Source: Dyella_B sp035486915
Lineage (GTDB): Bacteria; Pseudomonadota; Gammaproteobacteria; Xanthomonadales; Rhodanobacteraceae
NCBI RefSeq assembly: GCF_035486915.1
Contig: NZ_DATHMR010000077.1
Location: 1 to 50,769, forward strand
Reading direction: 5' to 3'
Length of the DNA: 50,769 nucleotides
Shown here piece by piece: positions 42,097 to 50,769 of the stretch; the first letter of the stretch is position 1, and each line of letters begins with the position of its first letter. The notes beneath the pieces are model-generated. The model worked only from the letters and a program-made list of their open reading frames with translations, did not search any database and was not told the DNA's origin. A program made the translations under genes and the position numbers.

Positions 42097-43020
42097 ATGT
42101 CTTCGAGCATGGGTCTGTCTGCCAAGGCAACACTGCGCATCGGGGAGTGGACCGTGAGCCCGTTGTCCGGCCAAATCTCTCGCGGCGAAGAAACCGTTCG
42201 GCTCGAAGCCCGCACCATGCGCCTGCTGCTGTGTCTGGCAGAGCGCGCAGGCGACGTGGTCAGCATCGAGGAGTTGCTCAATCAGGTGTGGGAAGGCGTG
42301 ATCGTCACGCCCGATTCGGTCTATCAGGCGGTCACTTCACTGCGGCGCCTGCTCGGCGACGATCCCAAGCAGCCGGTTTATATCGCGACGGTTCCGCGTC
42401 GCGGTTATCGAATGGTGGCCCCTGTCAGCACGGACGATGCACCGCCGGGCGTGCCCGTCGCACCACAACGGGCTGCCAATGATGCGTTGGCGTCGCCGCA
42501 GAACGCATCGGTGCGAACGCACCGGGCCGCATGGTGGGCAATTGCGGTCGTGCTAGTGGCCGGCGCTGCACTGACTGCCTATTCATACACGCATCGGCAT
42601 CAGACACAGGCGGCCGCGGCAGCGATACCGAATCCAAGGTCCATTGCAGTGCTTCCGTTCCTGGATATGACGGACACGATGACCGAGGAACCGTTCGCCG
42701 ACGGCATGACCGATGAGTTGATCGATAAGCTGAGCCAGTCGCAAGGCTTGCACGTATCATCGCCAACATCGTCGTTCTACTTCAAAGACAAGCAGGTGAC
42801 CGTTGCGCAGGTAGGCAAGGCGCTCAACGTTGCCTACGTGCTGGATGGCAGCGTACGCAAATCGGGCAACACACTGCGCGTATCGGCACGATTGGTACGC
42901 ACCGACGACGGTTTCGTCGTCTGGTCGCAAACGTACGACCGTTCCTGGGCCGACAAACTGATGATTCAGGACGATATCGCGAGCGAAGTGACCAAGGCAC
43001 TCAAGACGTCCATCAACTAG
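42097..43020 (+). CDS. ToxR/CadC-like membrane transcription regulator with short periplasmic domain
   Basis: 307 residues from the ATG at 42097 (AAGG 6 nt upstream; the longer frame begins at TTG). An OmpR-type winged helix occupies about 12-110 (ARTMRLLLCLAER, LLNQVWEGVIVTPDSVYQAVTSLRRLLGDD, YIATVPRRGYRMV). A proline-rich linker and one transmembrane helix (about 144-164) follow, then a periplasmic FlgO/TolB-like fold (IAVLPFLDMTDT, VLDGSVRKSGNTLRVSARLV). Related proteins usually continue into TPR repeats; this one stops right after the alpha/beta domain. It probably senses a periplasmic signal; targets are unknown, yceI is the natural candidate. Confidence 0.85.
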   Translation: MSSSMGLSAKATLRIGEWTVSPLSGQISRGEETVRLEARTMRLLLCLAERAGDVVSIEELLNQVWEGVIVTPDSVYQAVTSLRRLLGDDPKQPVYIATVPRRGYRMVAPVSTDDAPPGVPVAPQRAANDALASPQNASVRTHRAAWWAIAVVLVAGAALTAYSYTHRHQTQAAAAAIPNPRSIAVLPFLDMTDTMTEEPFADGMTDELIDKLSQSQGLHVSSPTSSFYFKDKQVTVAQVGKALNVAYVLDGSVRKSGNTLRVSARLVRTDDGFVVWSQTYDRSWADKLMIQDDIASEVTKALKTSIN

Positions 43021-43035
43021 CGACTGCCTGCGTTT

Positions 43036-43866
43036 TCAGGCTCGCAATGCGGCAGCGTGATAGGCCACGTGCTCACCGATAAAGCTCGCGACAAAGTAAT
43101 AGCTGTGATCGTAGCCCGGCTGCATGCGTAGCGTGACGGGATAACCGAGTGCATCGGCTTCGCGCTTGAGCCTATCGGGCTGCAATTGCTTATCGAGAAA
43201 TTCGTCCGCATCGCCTTGATCGATCAGCAGCGGCAGCTTTTGCGTTGCCGCTTTCAGAAGCTCCACCGTGTCATAGGCCTTCCAGGCTTCGCGATCATCA
43301 CCGAGGTAGGTTGAAAATGCCCGTTCGCCCCACGGTACCTGCGAGGGCGCCACGATCGGTGAAAATGCCGATGCACTGCGGTATCGCTCCGGGTTTCGTA
43401 GCGCAATCATCAGCGCACCGTGACCGCCCATGGAATGTCCGCTGATCGCACGCGAGGAAGTTGCCGGGCAATGCGCTTCGATCAGCGCCGGCAATTCGTT
43501 CACCACATAGTTGTACATGCGATAGTGCCGCGACCAAGGTTCTCTCGTCGCGTCGACATAAAAGCCCGCGCCCTTCCCCAGATCGTATCCGTCGGCATCG
43601 GGGACGTTATCCCCGCGTGGGCTGGTATCGGGCGCGACCAGCATCACGCCATGCTCGGCCGCATAACGTTGCGCGCCGGCCTTGGTGATGAAATTCTGCT
43701 CGGTACACGTCAGACCCGAGAGCCAGTACAGCACCGGCACGCTGCGCTCTGCTGCTTGCGGCGGCAGATACACCCCAACCTGCATGCTGCAATTGAGCGC
43801 GGGCGAATCGTGGCGATAGACATCCTGCCAGCCGCCAAAACAGGCGCGGTGTTCGATGCGTTCCAT
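43036..43866 (-). CDS. fghA: S-formylglutathione hydrolase
   Basis: A 276-residue esterase-D family enzyme with nucleophile S145 in SGHSMGGHGA, LSGLTCTEQNF and the C-terminal GYDHSYYF with the catalytic His. It hydrolyses S-formylglutathione to formate and glutathione, the second step of formaldehyde detoxification. The ATG at 43866 lies 18 nt after the adhC stop, so the two form an operon. It converges with the ToxR-like gene. Confidence 0.95.
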   Translation of the reverse strand: MERIEHRACFGGWQDVYRHDSPALNCSMQVGVYLPPQAAERSVPVLYWLSGLTCTEQNFITKAGAQRYAAEHGVMLVAPDTSPRGDNVPDADGYDLGKGAGFYVDATREPWSRHYRMYNYVVNELPALIEAHCPATSSRAISGHSMGGHGALMIALRNPERYRSASAFSPIVAPSQVPWGERAFSTYLGDDREAWKAYDTVELLKAATQKLPLLIDQGDADEFLDKQLQPDRLKREADALGYPVTLRMQPGYDHSYYFVASFIGEHVAYHAAALRA

Positions 43867-43884
43867 GAGCGTTCCCAACAATGG

Positions 43885-44994
43885 TCAGTAGTGAATGACG
43901 GTACGGATGGACTTGCCATCGTGCATCAGGTCGAACGCCTCGTTGATTTTCTCCAGCGGCAACGTGTGCGTAATGAAAGGATCCAGACGAATTTCTCCGC
44001 GCATCGCCTGCTGCACCATGTCCGGTAACTGACTGCGGCCTTTCACGCCACCGAATGCGCTACCGCGCCACACGCGGCCCGTCACCAATTGAAAGGGACG
44101 CGTACGGATTTCCTGTCCTGCGCCCGCGACGCCGATGATGATGCTTTCACCCCACCCTTTGTGGCAGCACTCCAGCGCTGCGCGCATAACGTCGACGTTG
44201 CCGATGCATTCGAAGCTGTAATCGACGCCACCATCGGTCAATGCCACGATCACGTCCTGAATGGGCTTGTCGTGATCTTTCGGATTGACGCAGTCGGTCG
44301 CGCCCATGTTGCGCGCAAGATCGAATTTGGCTGGGTTGGTATCGATCGCCAGAATACGCCCGGCCCTCGCCTGCTTGGCACCTTGAATCACCGCCAGACC
44401 GATGCCGCCCAGACCGAACACCGCAACGCTTGCGCCCGGTTCGACCTTGGCCGTGTTGTGCACCGCGCCGATGCCGGTGGTGACGCCGCAACCGAGCAGG
44501 CAGACTTTCTCCAGCGGCGCTTGCGGATCGATCTTCGCCAACGAAACTTCCGCCACCACGGTGTATTCGCTGAACGTGCTGGTGCCCATGTAGTGATACA
44601 CGGGCTGCCCCTGGTAGGAGAAGCGCGTCGTACCGTCGGGCATCAGTCCTTTGCCCTGTGTAGCGCGCACGGCTTGGCACAGATTCGTTTTGCCCGACAG
44701 GCAGAACTTGCACTTACCGCATTCGGCCGTATAGAGCGGAATCACATGATCGCCCGGTTTGACGCTGGTGACGCCCTCGCCCACTTCGACCACCACGCCG
44801 CCACCCTCGTGTCCCAGCACGGCAGGAAAAATGCCTTCCGGATCGTCGCCGGACAGCGTGAACGCATCGGTATGGCAGACGCCGGTGTGCGTGATCTTGA
44901 CGAGTACTTCCCCCGCACGTGGCGGTGCAACGTCGATCTCCACGATTTGCAGCGGTTGTCCTGGTGCGAAAGCGACGGCGGCGCGAGATTTCAT
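43885..44994 (-). CDS. adhC: S-(hydroxymethyl)glutathione dehydrogenase, class III alcohol dehydrogenase
   Basis: A 369-residue zinc alcohol dehydrogenase. Catalytic zinc ligands are C40 (GVCHTD) and H62-E63 (GHEGGG); structural zinc ligands are C92, C95, C98 and C106 (ECGKCKFC...C). The NAD motif is FGLGGIGLAV. It oxidises S-hydroxymethylglutathione formed from formaldehyde. The ATG at 44994 follows GGAG, so the longer frame is rejected. No FrmR-type regulator is next to it in the window. Confidence 0.95.
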   Translation of the reverse strand: MKSRAAVAFAPGQPLQIVEIDVAPPRAGEVLVKITHTGVCHTDAFTLSGDDPEGIFPAVLGHEGGGVVVEVGEGVTSVKPGDHVIPLYTAECGKCKFCLSGKTNLCQAVRATQGKGLMPDGTTRFSYQGQPVYHYMGTSTFSEYTVVAEVSLAKIDPQAPLEKVCLLGCGVTTGIGAVHNTAKVEPGASVAVFGLGGIGLAVIQGAKQARAGRILAIDTNPAKFDLARNMGATDCVNPKDHDKPIQDVIVALTDGGVDYSFECIGNVDVMRAALECCHKGWGESIIIGVAGAGQEIRTRPFQLVTGRVWRGSAFGGVKGRSQLPDMVQQAMRGEIRLDPFITHTLPLEKINEAFDLMHDGKSIRTVIHY

Positions 44995-45202
44995 GAGGGA
45001 CTCCAGCTCGAAACATAGATAGATGAAAGGAGCACAGCATAACGGGCATGCGTCCATCGCGCAGGAGGCTAACCCGCTAGGTCATGTTATCTGAGCCCAC
45101 CAAATGGCTATATCGCCGAACGCTAAAGTGGTTATTGGGACGTTCGAACCGCTGGCGTAATGTGCCCTTGACGCGATGGGACATCACACGGGGATGACGA
45201 CG

Positions 45203-45790
45203 ATGAGATTCGACACGATCGGACGGTTTGCAGCAACCTTATGCGTGACAGGCTTTCTGGCATCTTCGGCCCACGCCACCAGTCAAACGAACGCCGCACA
45301 GGCCGGCAGTACCTATCGCGACGGTCAGCACGACTTCGACTTTGAAATCGGCACGTGGAAAACGCATTTGAAACGCCTCGTTCATCCACTAACCGGCTCG
45401 CAACAGTGGGCGACGTATGACGGCACCACCGTGGTCCGCAAGGTCTGGGACGGCCGCGCCAACCTCGTGGAACTGGAAGTCGATGGGCAAACCGGGCACA
45501 TGGAGCTTCTGTCCCTGCGCTTGTACGACCCGCAGGCGCATCAATGGAGTCTCAATGTCGCCAGCAGCAAAGGCGGTTCGCTAGGCGTACCCACCATCGG
45601 CGAATTCCGGAACGGGCGTGGTGAATTCATCGATCAGGAGGGCTATAACGATCGCATGATCCTCGTTCGCTTCATCATTTCCGATATCACGCCCGATTCA
45701 TGCCACTTCGAGCAATCGTTTTCCGGCGACGGCGGAAAAACATGGGAAATAAACTGGATCGCAACGGATACTCGCGTTAAAACGGGTTGA
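45203..45790 (+). CDS. Secreted protein of unknown function
   Basis: 195 residues from the ATG at 45203 (GGGGA 8 nt upstream; ATGs at 45176 and 45194 are alternatives). The signal peptide is about 1-25, ending SSAHA. The mature part (FDFEIGTWKTHLKRL ... GQTGHMELLSLRLYDPQ ... SCHFEQSFSGDGGKTWEINW) looks like an all-beta lipocalin-like domain of about 150 residues. I do not recognise a named function. It is divergent from adhC, with 25 nt to the next secreted-protein gene, so the two are probably an operon. Confidence 0.75.
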   Translation: MRFDTIGRFAATLCVTGFLASSAHATSQTNAAQAGSTYRDGQHDFDFEIGTWKTHLKRLVHPLTGSQQWATYDGTTVVRKVWDGRANLVELEVDGQTGHMELLSLRLYDPQAHQWSLNVASSKGGSLGVPTIGEFRNGRGEFIDQEGYNDRMILVRFIISDITPDSCHFEQSFSGDGGKTWEINWIATDTRVKTG

Positions 45791-45814
45791 GTCCGCAACG
45801 AGGCTAAAAGTTGC

Positions 45815-47176
45815 ATGGCTGCACGATGCCTGGTTTGCTTGATGGCAGCGGCGCTGTCGCTTAGCGGCACGGCGACAGTGTGTCGTGCGCAGTCGGCCGA
45901 GCGATGGGCCGCACAGCAACAGGCGGCAGCGTCCAAGACGGACAAAATCATGGCCGATGTCAACGCCCATAAAGGACTGCTCGATCAATACCTGGCCATG
46001 CGCAACGCCTACGCCAGCGACAATTCGCAGGCATTCCGCCTATTATTCGGGCAATACATTAGTTGGTACCAAAGTTTTCTCGGCGCCTATCCCGAGGCCA
46101 TGGACAGCTTCTCCATCGCGCAACACGCTCAACCCGATGACAGCCCGTCACCGCTCGCCGAAGATGGCTATGCAGCTCATCCCGCTATCGACACCCTTCC
46201 GGATCTGGCCAAAAATTATCGCGTTGTGCTTTTCAACGAAGCGCACAACATCGCGCTGACACGAAGCCTGACCGTGCGGCTTTTAAGCCGTTTGCACGAC
46301 GAGGGTTTCAACTACTTCGCTGCCGAAACCCTTGTCCAAACCGATACGACGCTAACCTCGCGTGGCTATCCAACCGACAACAGCGGCTTTTATACCGAAG
46401 AGCCCATTTATGCGGAGATGGTGCGCACCGCACTCAAACTCGGCTACAAGGTGATTGCCTATGAGGCCACCACCGACACAGACAACAGCGATACGCGAGA
46501 AAGCGAACAGGCGGAAAACCTGTACAAGCAGGTGTTCGCGCGCGATCCGCATGCCAGATTAGTCATCAATGCGGGCTACGAACACATCACCAAATCCGGG
46601 AGTTATCTGGGGGGCGCATCCATGGCGCAGCACCTTCACAAGCTCATCGCGCTGCCAATGCTGTCCATCGATCAAACGACAATGTATCCGCATCCGTCAT
46701 CGAGCGACGATCATCCTTACTACACGGCGGTCATGCAAAAGCTTCAACCGCAAGACGCGATTGTCTTCGTCAATGCAACAGGAAAGCCGTGGTCGCTGCG
46801 CTCGACTTACGACGTCAACGTATTTTTTCCACCTTCATCCTTGATACGAGGCCGCCCTGCATGGCTCACGCTGGGCGACCTACGCCGACCTTACGCCATG
46901 AGCGCAGAGGACTGCCACGCACACTACCCGTGTCTGATCGAAGCGCGTTACGGCAGTGAGGGCGATGACGCCATTCCAGCCGATCGCCTGCTGCTCGATC
47001 TGCAGCCGCTTGGGATGGACGAATCTCACATGGCGCTATACAGCAGCACGCAGGATGTTCCCTCAGGCAATCTGTATCTGCGTCCCGGCACGTATCGGCT
47101 GAAGTTCATCACCAAGGGTGACAAGGTCGTCCATCAGGAAGATATCGTCGTTCCCGACACGCAAACGCATCACTGA
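45815..47176 (+). CDS. Secreted protein, erythromycin-esterase/ChaN (Tiki)-like fold candidate
   Basis: A 453-residue protein with a signal peptide ending CRAQ. The middle (about 130-330) has YRVVLFNEAHNIALTRSL, then FAAETLVQT and RLVINAGYEH. This is an E-x-x-H and distal His arrangement like the EreA/ChaN/Tiki group of metal-dependent or haem-associated hydrolases. The last about 100 residues are a separate beta-rich domain. The reaction cannot be told. It ends in a 7-nt overlap with the convergent antiporter gene (47170-47176). Confidence 0.65.
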   Translation: MAARCLVCLMAAALSLSGTATVCRAQSAERWAAQQQAAASKTDKIMADVNAHKGLLDQYLAMRNAYASDNSQAFRLLFGQYISWYQSFLGAYPEAMDSFSIAQHAQPDDSPSPLAEDGYAAHPAIDTLPDLAKNYRVVLFNEAHNIALTRSLTVRLLSRLHDEGFNYFAAETLVQTDTTLTSRGYPTDNSGFYTEEPIYAEMVRTALKLGYKVIAYEATTDTDNSDTRESEQAENLYKQVFARDPHARLVINAGYEHITKSGSYLGGASMAQHLHKLIALPMLSIDQTTMYPHPSSSDDHPYYTAVMQKLQPQDAIVFVNATGKPWSLRSTYDVNVFFPPSSLIRGRPAWLTLGDLRRPYAMSAEDCHAHYPCLIEARYGSEGDDAIPADRLLLDLQPLGMDESHMALYSSTQDVPSGNLYLRPGTYRLKFITKGDKVVHQEDIVVPDTQTHH

Positions 47177-48288
47177 AAGATGAAGAAGATATAGGCGGCA
47201 AAGAGGATGAGATGCACGCCGCCCTGAAGGATGTTCGTGCGCCCACTGGAAAAGGTGACGGTACACAAAAACAACGTCAGCACGAACAGCAGCAGGTCGG
47301 TATGCTCTAGCCCTAGCCGGATGGGATGATTCGTCAGCTCGCTGATCACGATAATCGCCGGGATGGTCAATCCAATCGTGGAAAGCACCGAACCCAGAAA
47401 AATATTCATCGAACGCTGCAGATTGTTTTTGCCGGCAGCGCGCACGGCACCCAGTATTTCAGGCGTTGCAACCAGCACCGCCATCGCCAATCCCGCGAGC
47501 GCAGCGGGCTTGCCCATGGTCTCCACAACGTAATCGACCGGTGGCGCAAGCTTCTCGGCCAGATAGACGACTAGCGCCATGTAGATCGCAAGCAACGCGA
47601 CATGCCACGTGAGCGGCGATGTTGAGATTGGCAAGTCGGCAGTCGGCGCCTCCTCAACGCCCTGCTCCGCTGCAAAATATGCCCGATGCCGCCGCGTCTG
47701 AAGAAACAAAAAGGACGCATACAGTCCCAACGAAATCGTGGCCACAAAGATTTTCTCCGCGAAAGAGAGCCTCGGTGGCCCGGATTCGACCACCGTGAAA
47801 TTCGGCAGCACGAGACACAACACGCCAAGCGGAATGATCACGCCAAGATAAGTGTTGGCGCCCTGCAGGTTGTAATACTGCTCGCGATAACGCCAGCCGC
47901 CCAGCAACAACGAAAGACCTACCATACCGTTGAGCACGATCATGGTCACCGCAAACAGCGTATCGCGTGCCAAGGTGGGGTTGTTCGCACCGTGCAGCAT
48001 GATTGCGGTGATACTGACGACTTCGATCGAAGTAATGCAAAGCGTGAGGATCAGCGTGCCATAGGGCTCGCCAAGTCGTTCGGCGATGTGATCGGCATGC
48101 CTCACCACGGCAAGTGCGGAACCAAGTACTACGGAAAATAACCAGAAGAACACCAACGCCAGTCGATACATGTCGGACAATCCGCTGAATAGCGAATCAC
48201 TGAACACGTAGAACGCAATAGTCGTAAGGACGCTTAGGGCAAGAAAGCGTTCCTTATGCACCCATCCCAGCGCACTGGCCTTTTGCAT
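47170..48288 (-). CDS. chaA: Ca2+/H+ (Na+/H+) antiporter
   Basis: A 372-residue CaCA-superfamily exchanger with about 11 transmembrane helices. The two alpha-repeats are visible: GEPYGTLILTLCITSIEVVSI in the N-half and ATPEILGAVRAAGKNNLQRSMNIFLGS in the C-half, with the conserved acidic residues (E in SIEV, E in TPE). It exports Ca2+ or Na+ for protons. The ATG at 48288 follows GGGGAAG; the track-length start is TTG. It converges with the secreted-protein gene, the stops overlapping. Confidence 0.92.
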   Translation of the reverse strand: MQKASALGWVHKERFLALSVLTTIAFYVFSDSLFSGLSDMYRLALVFFWLFSVVLGSALAVVRHADHIAERLGEPYGTLILTLCITSIEVVSITAIMLHGANNPTLARDTLFAVTMIVLNGMVGLSLLLGGWRYREQYYNLQGANTYLGVIIPLGVLCLVLPNFTVVESGPPRLSFAEKIFVATISLGLYASFLFLQTRRHRAYFAAEQGVEEAPTADLPISTSPLTWHVALLAIYMALVVYLAEKLAPPVDYVVETMGKPAALAGLAMAVLVATPEILGAVRAAGKNNLQRSMNIFLGSVLSTIGLTIPAIIVISELTNHPIRLGLEHTDLLLFVLTLFLCTVTFSSGRTNILQGGVHLILFAAYIFFIFQ

Positions 48289-48361
48289 AGCATCTTCCCC
48301 GTCACGCAATGCAAACCGTTGAAAATGTACTGCTCGCGGCGTGTTGACGTGGAGAGGTTAA

Positions 48362-48380
48362 ACACGGTGGCGAGCCGTGT
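48362..48380 (-). terminator. Hairpin terminator candidate after the small secreted protein
   Basis: ACACGG (48362-48367) pairs with CCGTGT (48375-48380). On the minus strand it is followed by TTTAACC, 38 nt after the stop at 48418. Confidence 0.45.
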
Positions 48381-48417
48381 CAAAACTCGGGTTATTAGCC
48401 AATGATCGCCTCATTCA

Positions 48418-48801
48418 TTACGTCGAGGCGCGGGTGCTTTCCAACAAGGCGCGGCGCCATTGCTGCCCTATATGCACTGCATGGGTACGGCAGACATTGA
48501 GTCCTTCGAGAAGTAACGCCTGGTGATCGGCGAAGACAATTCGGACGTCATACATGCAGCCGCTATCGGCATGGATCTTCGTCATGGCTTGCCCGACGTA
48601 GCCACCTTCCAGGCTGACGTAGCCACCGTCAATGACGCCACTCAATTTCACCGGAGTCCAATGCTCGCTGCCAGGCGTTGCCATTTCAATGGCAACTACC
48701 GAGCTGTCGCCATCATTGATAAAATTGACGTACTGTTCTGAAGACGCTTCCACCGATTGAAATATCAACAAGGTTGCTGCTGCAACTAGCGCGCATCGCA
48801 T
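48418..48801 (-). CDS. Small secreted protein of unknown function
   Basis: 127 residues from the ATG at 48801 (AAGGAG 6 nt upstream, which decides the start over ATGs further up). Signal peptide 1-20 ends VEA. The mature domain has two Cys (CMYDVRIVFADH and NVCRTH) spaced to form a disulfide. It is short and beta-rich (YVNFINDGDSSVVAIEMA, GYVSLEGGYVG). No family is recognised. It is transcribed alone ahead of chaA, with a hairpin between them. Confidence 0.75.
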   Translation of the reverse strand: MRCALVAAATLLIFQSVEASSEQYVNFINDGDSSVVAIEMATPGSEHWTPVKLSGVIDGGYVSLEGGYVGQAMTKIHADSGCMYDVRIVFADHQALLLEGLNVCRTHAVHIGQQWRRALLESTRAST

Positions 48802-49862
48802 ACCTATCTCCTTCATTGGCATAGCCGTGCCCGCCTGGCGCGCAAACACTGCGGCCAGTTCAGACAACACGATTGGGATGCGGCTATCCAGTGAAAGGTT
48901 TAGTGCGCGCAGCTTGCGCACTCAACGAACGCGCGTCGTCGATTTACGATGCGCTGGTACTTAATACGTAACGTTGAAGTCGGCGCGAAGTTTTTTTGCT
49001 CGACTAATGTTCTATGCGCCGGATTGTCGAAGCGCATCGACCGACATAAGCAACTATAAGAATCTCGAATAACCTTCAGCTCGAAGCCTGTACCACGCAG
49101 TCGTCGTGCGTAGAGAGGTACATGGCGAATGTCGTCGATCATCACTCATCTGAGAAATGCACTAGGCGCATCGATAGGCGATCGATGCCATCTCATCCTC
49201 GTCGACCGACTGTTTCAAATGCGAACACCTGTAAAAATGACGGACTCATTCCAAACTTGCATAAGAAAATAATTCGTAAGTTTGGTTTAAGTTTTACTCG
49301 GTAGTTGCACAGTTTTTAATAATCCGGAAACGCACGCGATGAGACAGCGTCAACCAATTAGGCTGAAAAAGCGCGATTTTTGTATGAAACCGCTGCTACT
49401 TAATTCGTTTTGTCGTGACCTTGATGCCATGAACACGTGTCCTTAACAACATCGCCACGAACCGACATACGGTCATCTCACAAATTAATGCGATGAACTG
49501 TTTCGTTTCCTATGGCTGACCGGCTTGTCGCCGCCATCAGCCTGACTATTTGGCAACGACTTCTTAAGCCTTGTCGGTTCTTTCACTTTCATAGCGATAA
49601 CTAAAGCGTTATGGATCGATGCAATTGGGGTGTTAAGGCCGCGAGCGAATGCTTTTGCACCAGATCCAGAGAGAGTTCGAATGGGGTGTATGGGGTTTGA
49701 CGAGGAGAAGAGTCGGTAATTGTTTTGACACGGATTAGGGTAATAAAGGGATTTAGTGGGGCCGACGGGGGCGGAGTGCATTCTTTCCACTGATATCCAA
49801 AGGGCTTAGCTGGTTTTATCAGCAGGAAGATCCAAGAACTAACAACCGCAATTGGGAGACCC
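48802..49862. other. Gene-poor, AT-richer intergenic stretch of about 1.06 kb
   Basis: No supportable gene. Minus-strand frames at 48900-49145 and 49485-49790 have no good ribosome site and no recognisable pattern. A hairpin GTGCGC-7-GCGCAC is at 48903-48921. Base composition is visibly more AT-rich than the flanks. The last about 120 nt must hold the ompA promoter. The rest could be decayed sequence or encode an unrecognised small RNA. Confidence 0.5.
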
Positions 49863-50769
49863 ATGATGAAGCGCCAATGTCTGTTTCTATCGGTCGCTCT
49901 TGCGCTTGGAGCCGCTTTCGGTGTCCACGCGCAAGACAACACATCTACCGCAGCGGGCAGTGCCCCCAGCAGTGACGTCACAAACACAAGCTTTGATGAT
50001 CGTTGGTACGTAGCACCCTATGTGGGCTGGTTCCACAATGACACCAAGCGTCTGACCAACAGGAATCAGATCTACTACGGTATAGGCATCGGCAAGTTTG
50101 TCTCGCCGAATGTCTCGGTCGATCTGTTCGCCGATCGGACCTCACGCCGGGTCGACTACGGCCTGGGCGGTGGTCGATGGTCAAGCAACAATATCGGTGT
50201 CGACGTGCGCTATTACTTCCTCGACTGGAACGCATGGCGTCCGTACTTGGTGGGCGGCGTGATGGCCAGCCAGCACATCGATCCGTTCAATCACGGTGTC
50301 GATCCTGCTGCAGAAGGCGGCGTCGGTCTGTCAAAGACAATCACCGAGAACATCGATATCCGCGGCGAAATCAAGTATCGCTACGACTGGGACGACAAGA
50401 CCTTCCCGCAACGCAACGGTTTTGGCGATGCGATAGCCGACTTGGCGATGGTGTTCCGCCTTGGTCCGCCACCTGCCCCGCCAGCGCCGCCGGTTGCACC
50501 GCCGCCGCCGCAACCGGATTGCTCCAAGCAATTCCGCAATGGCGTGAACCTGTGCGACAACAAGTGCCCGGATCTGCCGGAGGGCACGATCGTCGGTCCG
50601 GATGGTTGCCCGCAGAAGGTTGTAATCGATCTGAAGGGCGTGAACTTCAAGTTCGACCGTCCGAAGAAGAGCGAGACCAACATCGAGCCGACGCTGGCCG
50701 TGCCGAGCAGCGACTCGTTGGCAATCCTCGACCAGGCTGTGGATACGCTCAAGCGCTATCCGCAGGTGC
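49863..50769 (+). CDS. OmpA-family outer-membrane protein (partial, 3' end outside window)
   Basis: About 302 residues are visible from the ATG at 49863, with GGGAGACCC ahead. The signal peptide ends VHAQ. An eight-stranded barrel-type N-domain (about 45-200; YVAPYVGWF, FVSPNVSVDLFADR, VRYYFLDWNAWRPYLVGG, RGEIKYRYDW) is followed by a proline-rich hinge. A Cys-containing short segment (NGVNLCDNKCPDLPEG) comes next, then the start of the OmpA C-terminal peptidoglycan-binding domain (VNFKFDR, SLAILDQAVDTLKRYP). The rest lies beyond the window. It is a structural porin linking outer membrane and peptidoglycan. Confidence 0.92.
   Translation, partial: MMKRQCLFLSVALALGAAFGVHAQDNTSTAAGSAPSSDVTNTSFDDRWYVAPYVGWFHNDTKRLTNRNQIYYGIGIGKFVSPNVSVDLFADRTSRRVDYGLGGGRWSSNNIGVDVRYYFLDWNAWRPYLVGGVMASQHIDPFNHGVDPAAEGGVGLSKTITENIDIRGEIKYRYDWDDKTFPQRNGFGDAIADLAMVFRLGPPPAPPAPPVAPPPPQPDCSKQFRNGVNLCDNKCPDLPEGTIVGPDGCPQKVVIDLKGVNFKFDRPKKSETNIEPTLAVPSSDSLAILDQAVDTLKRYPQV

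Noticed and set aside
48900..49145. 81-residue minus-strand frame as a small gene
   Set aside because: No Shine-Dalgarno site, no recognisable domain, composition like translated non-coding DNA; left within the gene-poor stretch.
49485..49790. 101-residue minus-strand frame upstream of ompA
   Set aside because: Overlaps the expected ompA promoter region, has no ribosome site and no pattern that I know.
1..50769. CRISPR arrays, insertion sequences, tRNA or rRNA genes
   Set aside because: I looked for regularly spaced repeats, transposase motifs with terminal inverted repeats, and tRNA arm patterns and found none; the glk-GH29 duplication is not flanked by mobile-element sequence.

Overview
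The window looks like chromosomal DNA of a Gammaproteobacterium of the Xanthomonadales, most likely Rhodanobacteraceae (Dyella/Luteibacter-like). This rests on moderately high GC, TonB-dependent receptors with long Ser/Gln/Pro-rich N-terminal linkers next to glycosidases, Glk-type sugar kinases inside a glycan locus, and a non-phosphorylative L-fucose pathway of the kind known from Xanthomonas. I saw no rRNA, tRNA, CRISPR array, insertion sequence or phage gene. The genus is an inference.

Layout. (1) 1-7.6 kb, housekeeping and stress genes: a 3-hydroxyacyl-CoA dehydrogenase cut by the window edge with a YWTD beta-propeller gene; a ubiquitin-type zinc-finger protein with a cupin; a Tat-exported haloperoxidase-like hydrolase; a YdeP-type molybdopterin oxidoreductase; and a membrane-anchored protein of unknown role. 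(2) 7.7-27 kb, all on the minus strand: a large glycan-utilisation locus. Operon A runs Glk1, GH29 fucosidase, TonB receptor, GH20 hexosaminidase, lipoprotein hydrolase, a 7TM receptor-like protein, second TonB receptor. Operon B runs Glk2, GH29 fucosidase, GH18, and the wrecked 3' end of a sialidase-like gene. Both operons start with the same glk-GH29 pair, and both have an almost identical candidate promoter. (3) 27.2-37.4 kb: a complete L-fucose catabolic operon on the plus strand (fucose dehydrogenase, lactonase, fuconate dehydratase, keto-deoxy-fuconate dehydrogenase, diketo-acid hydrolase, L-lactate dehydrogenase). It faces a convergent FucP transporter plus mutarotase, followed by a divergent IclR regulator and a third, different GH29 with a carbohydrate-binding C-terminus. 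(4) 37.5-50.8 kb, core metabolism: alanine dehydrogenase with a divergent Lrp regulator, NAD-malic enzyme, YceI, a ToxR-like membrane regulator, glutathione-dependent formaldehyde detoxification, two secreted proteins of unknown role, a Ca2+/H+ antiporter, a gene-poor stretch, and an OmpA-type porin cut by the window edge.

How it fits together: the TonB receptors would import fucose- and GlcNAc-bearing oligosaccharides. GH18, GH20 and the GH29 enzymes would release GlcNAc and L-fucose; the Glk-type kinases would phosphorylate hexose or GlcNAc. FucP would import fucose, and the fucose operon would turn it into pyruvate and L-lactate, with LldD oxidising the lactate. Shared promoter and operator-like motifs upstream of glk1 and glk2, and in the fucP/iclR gap, suggest that harvest and catabolism are co-regulated. 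The native substrate (complex N-glycan, mucin-type glycan or fucosylated chito-oligosaccharide) cannot be decided from sequence alone.
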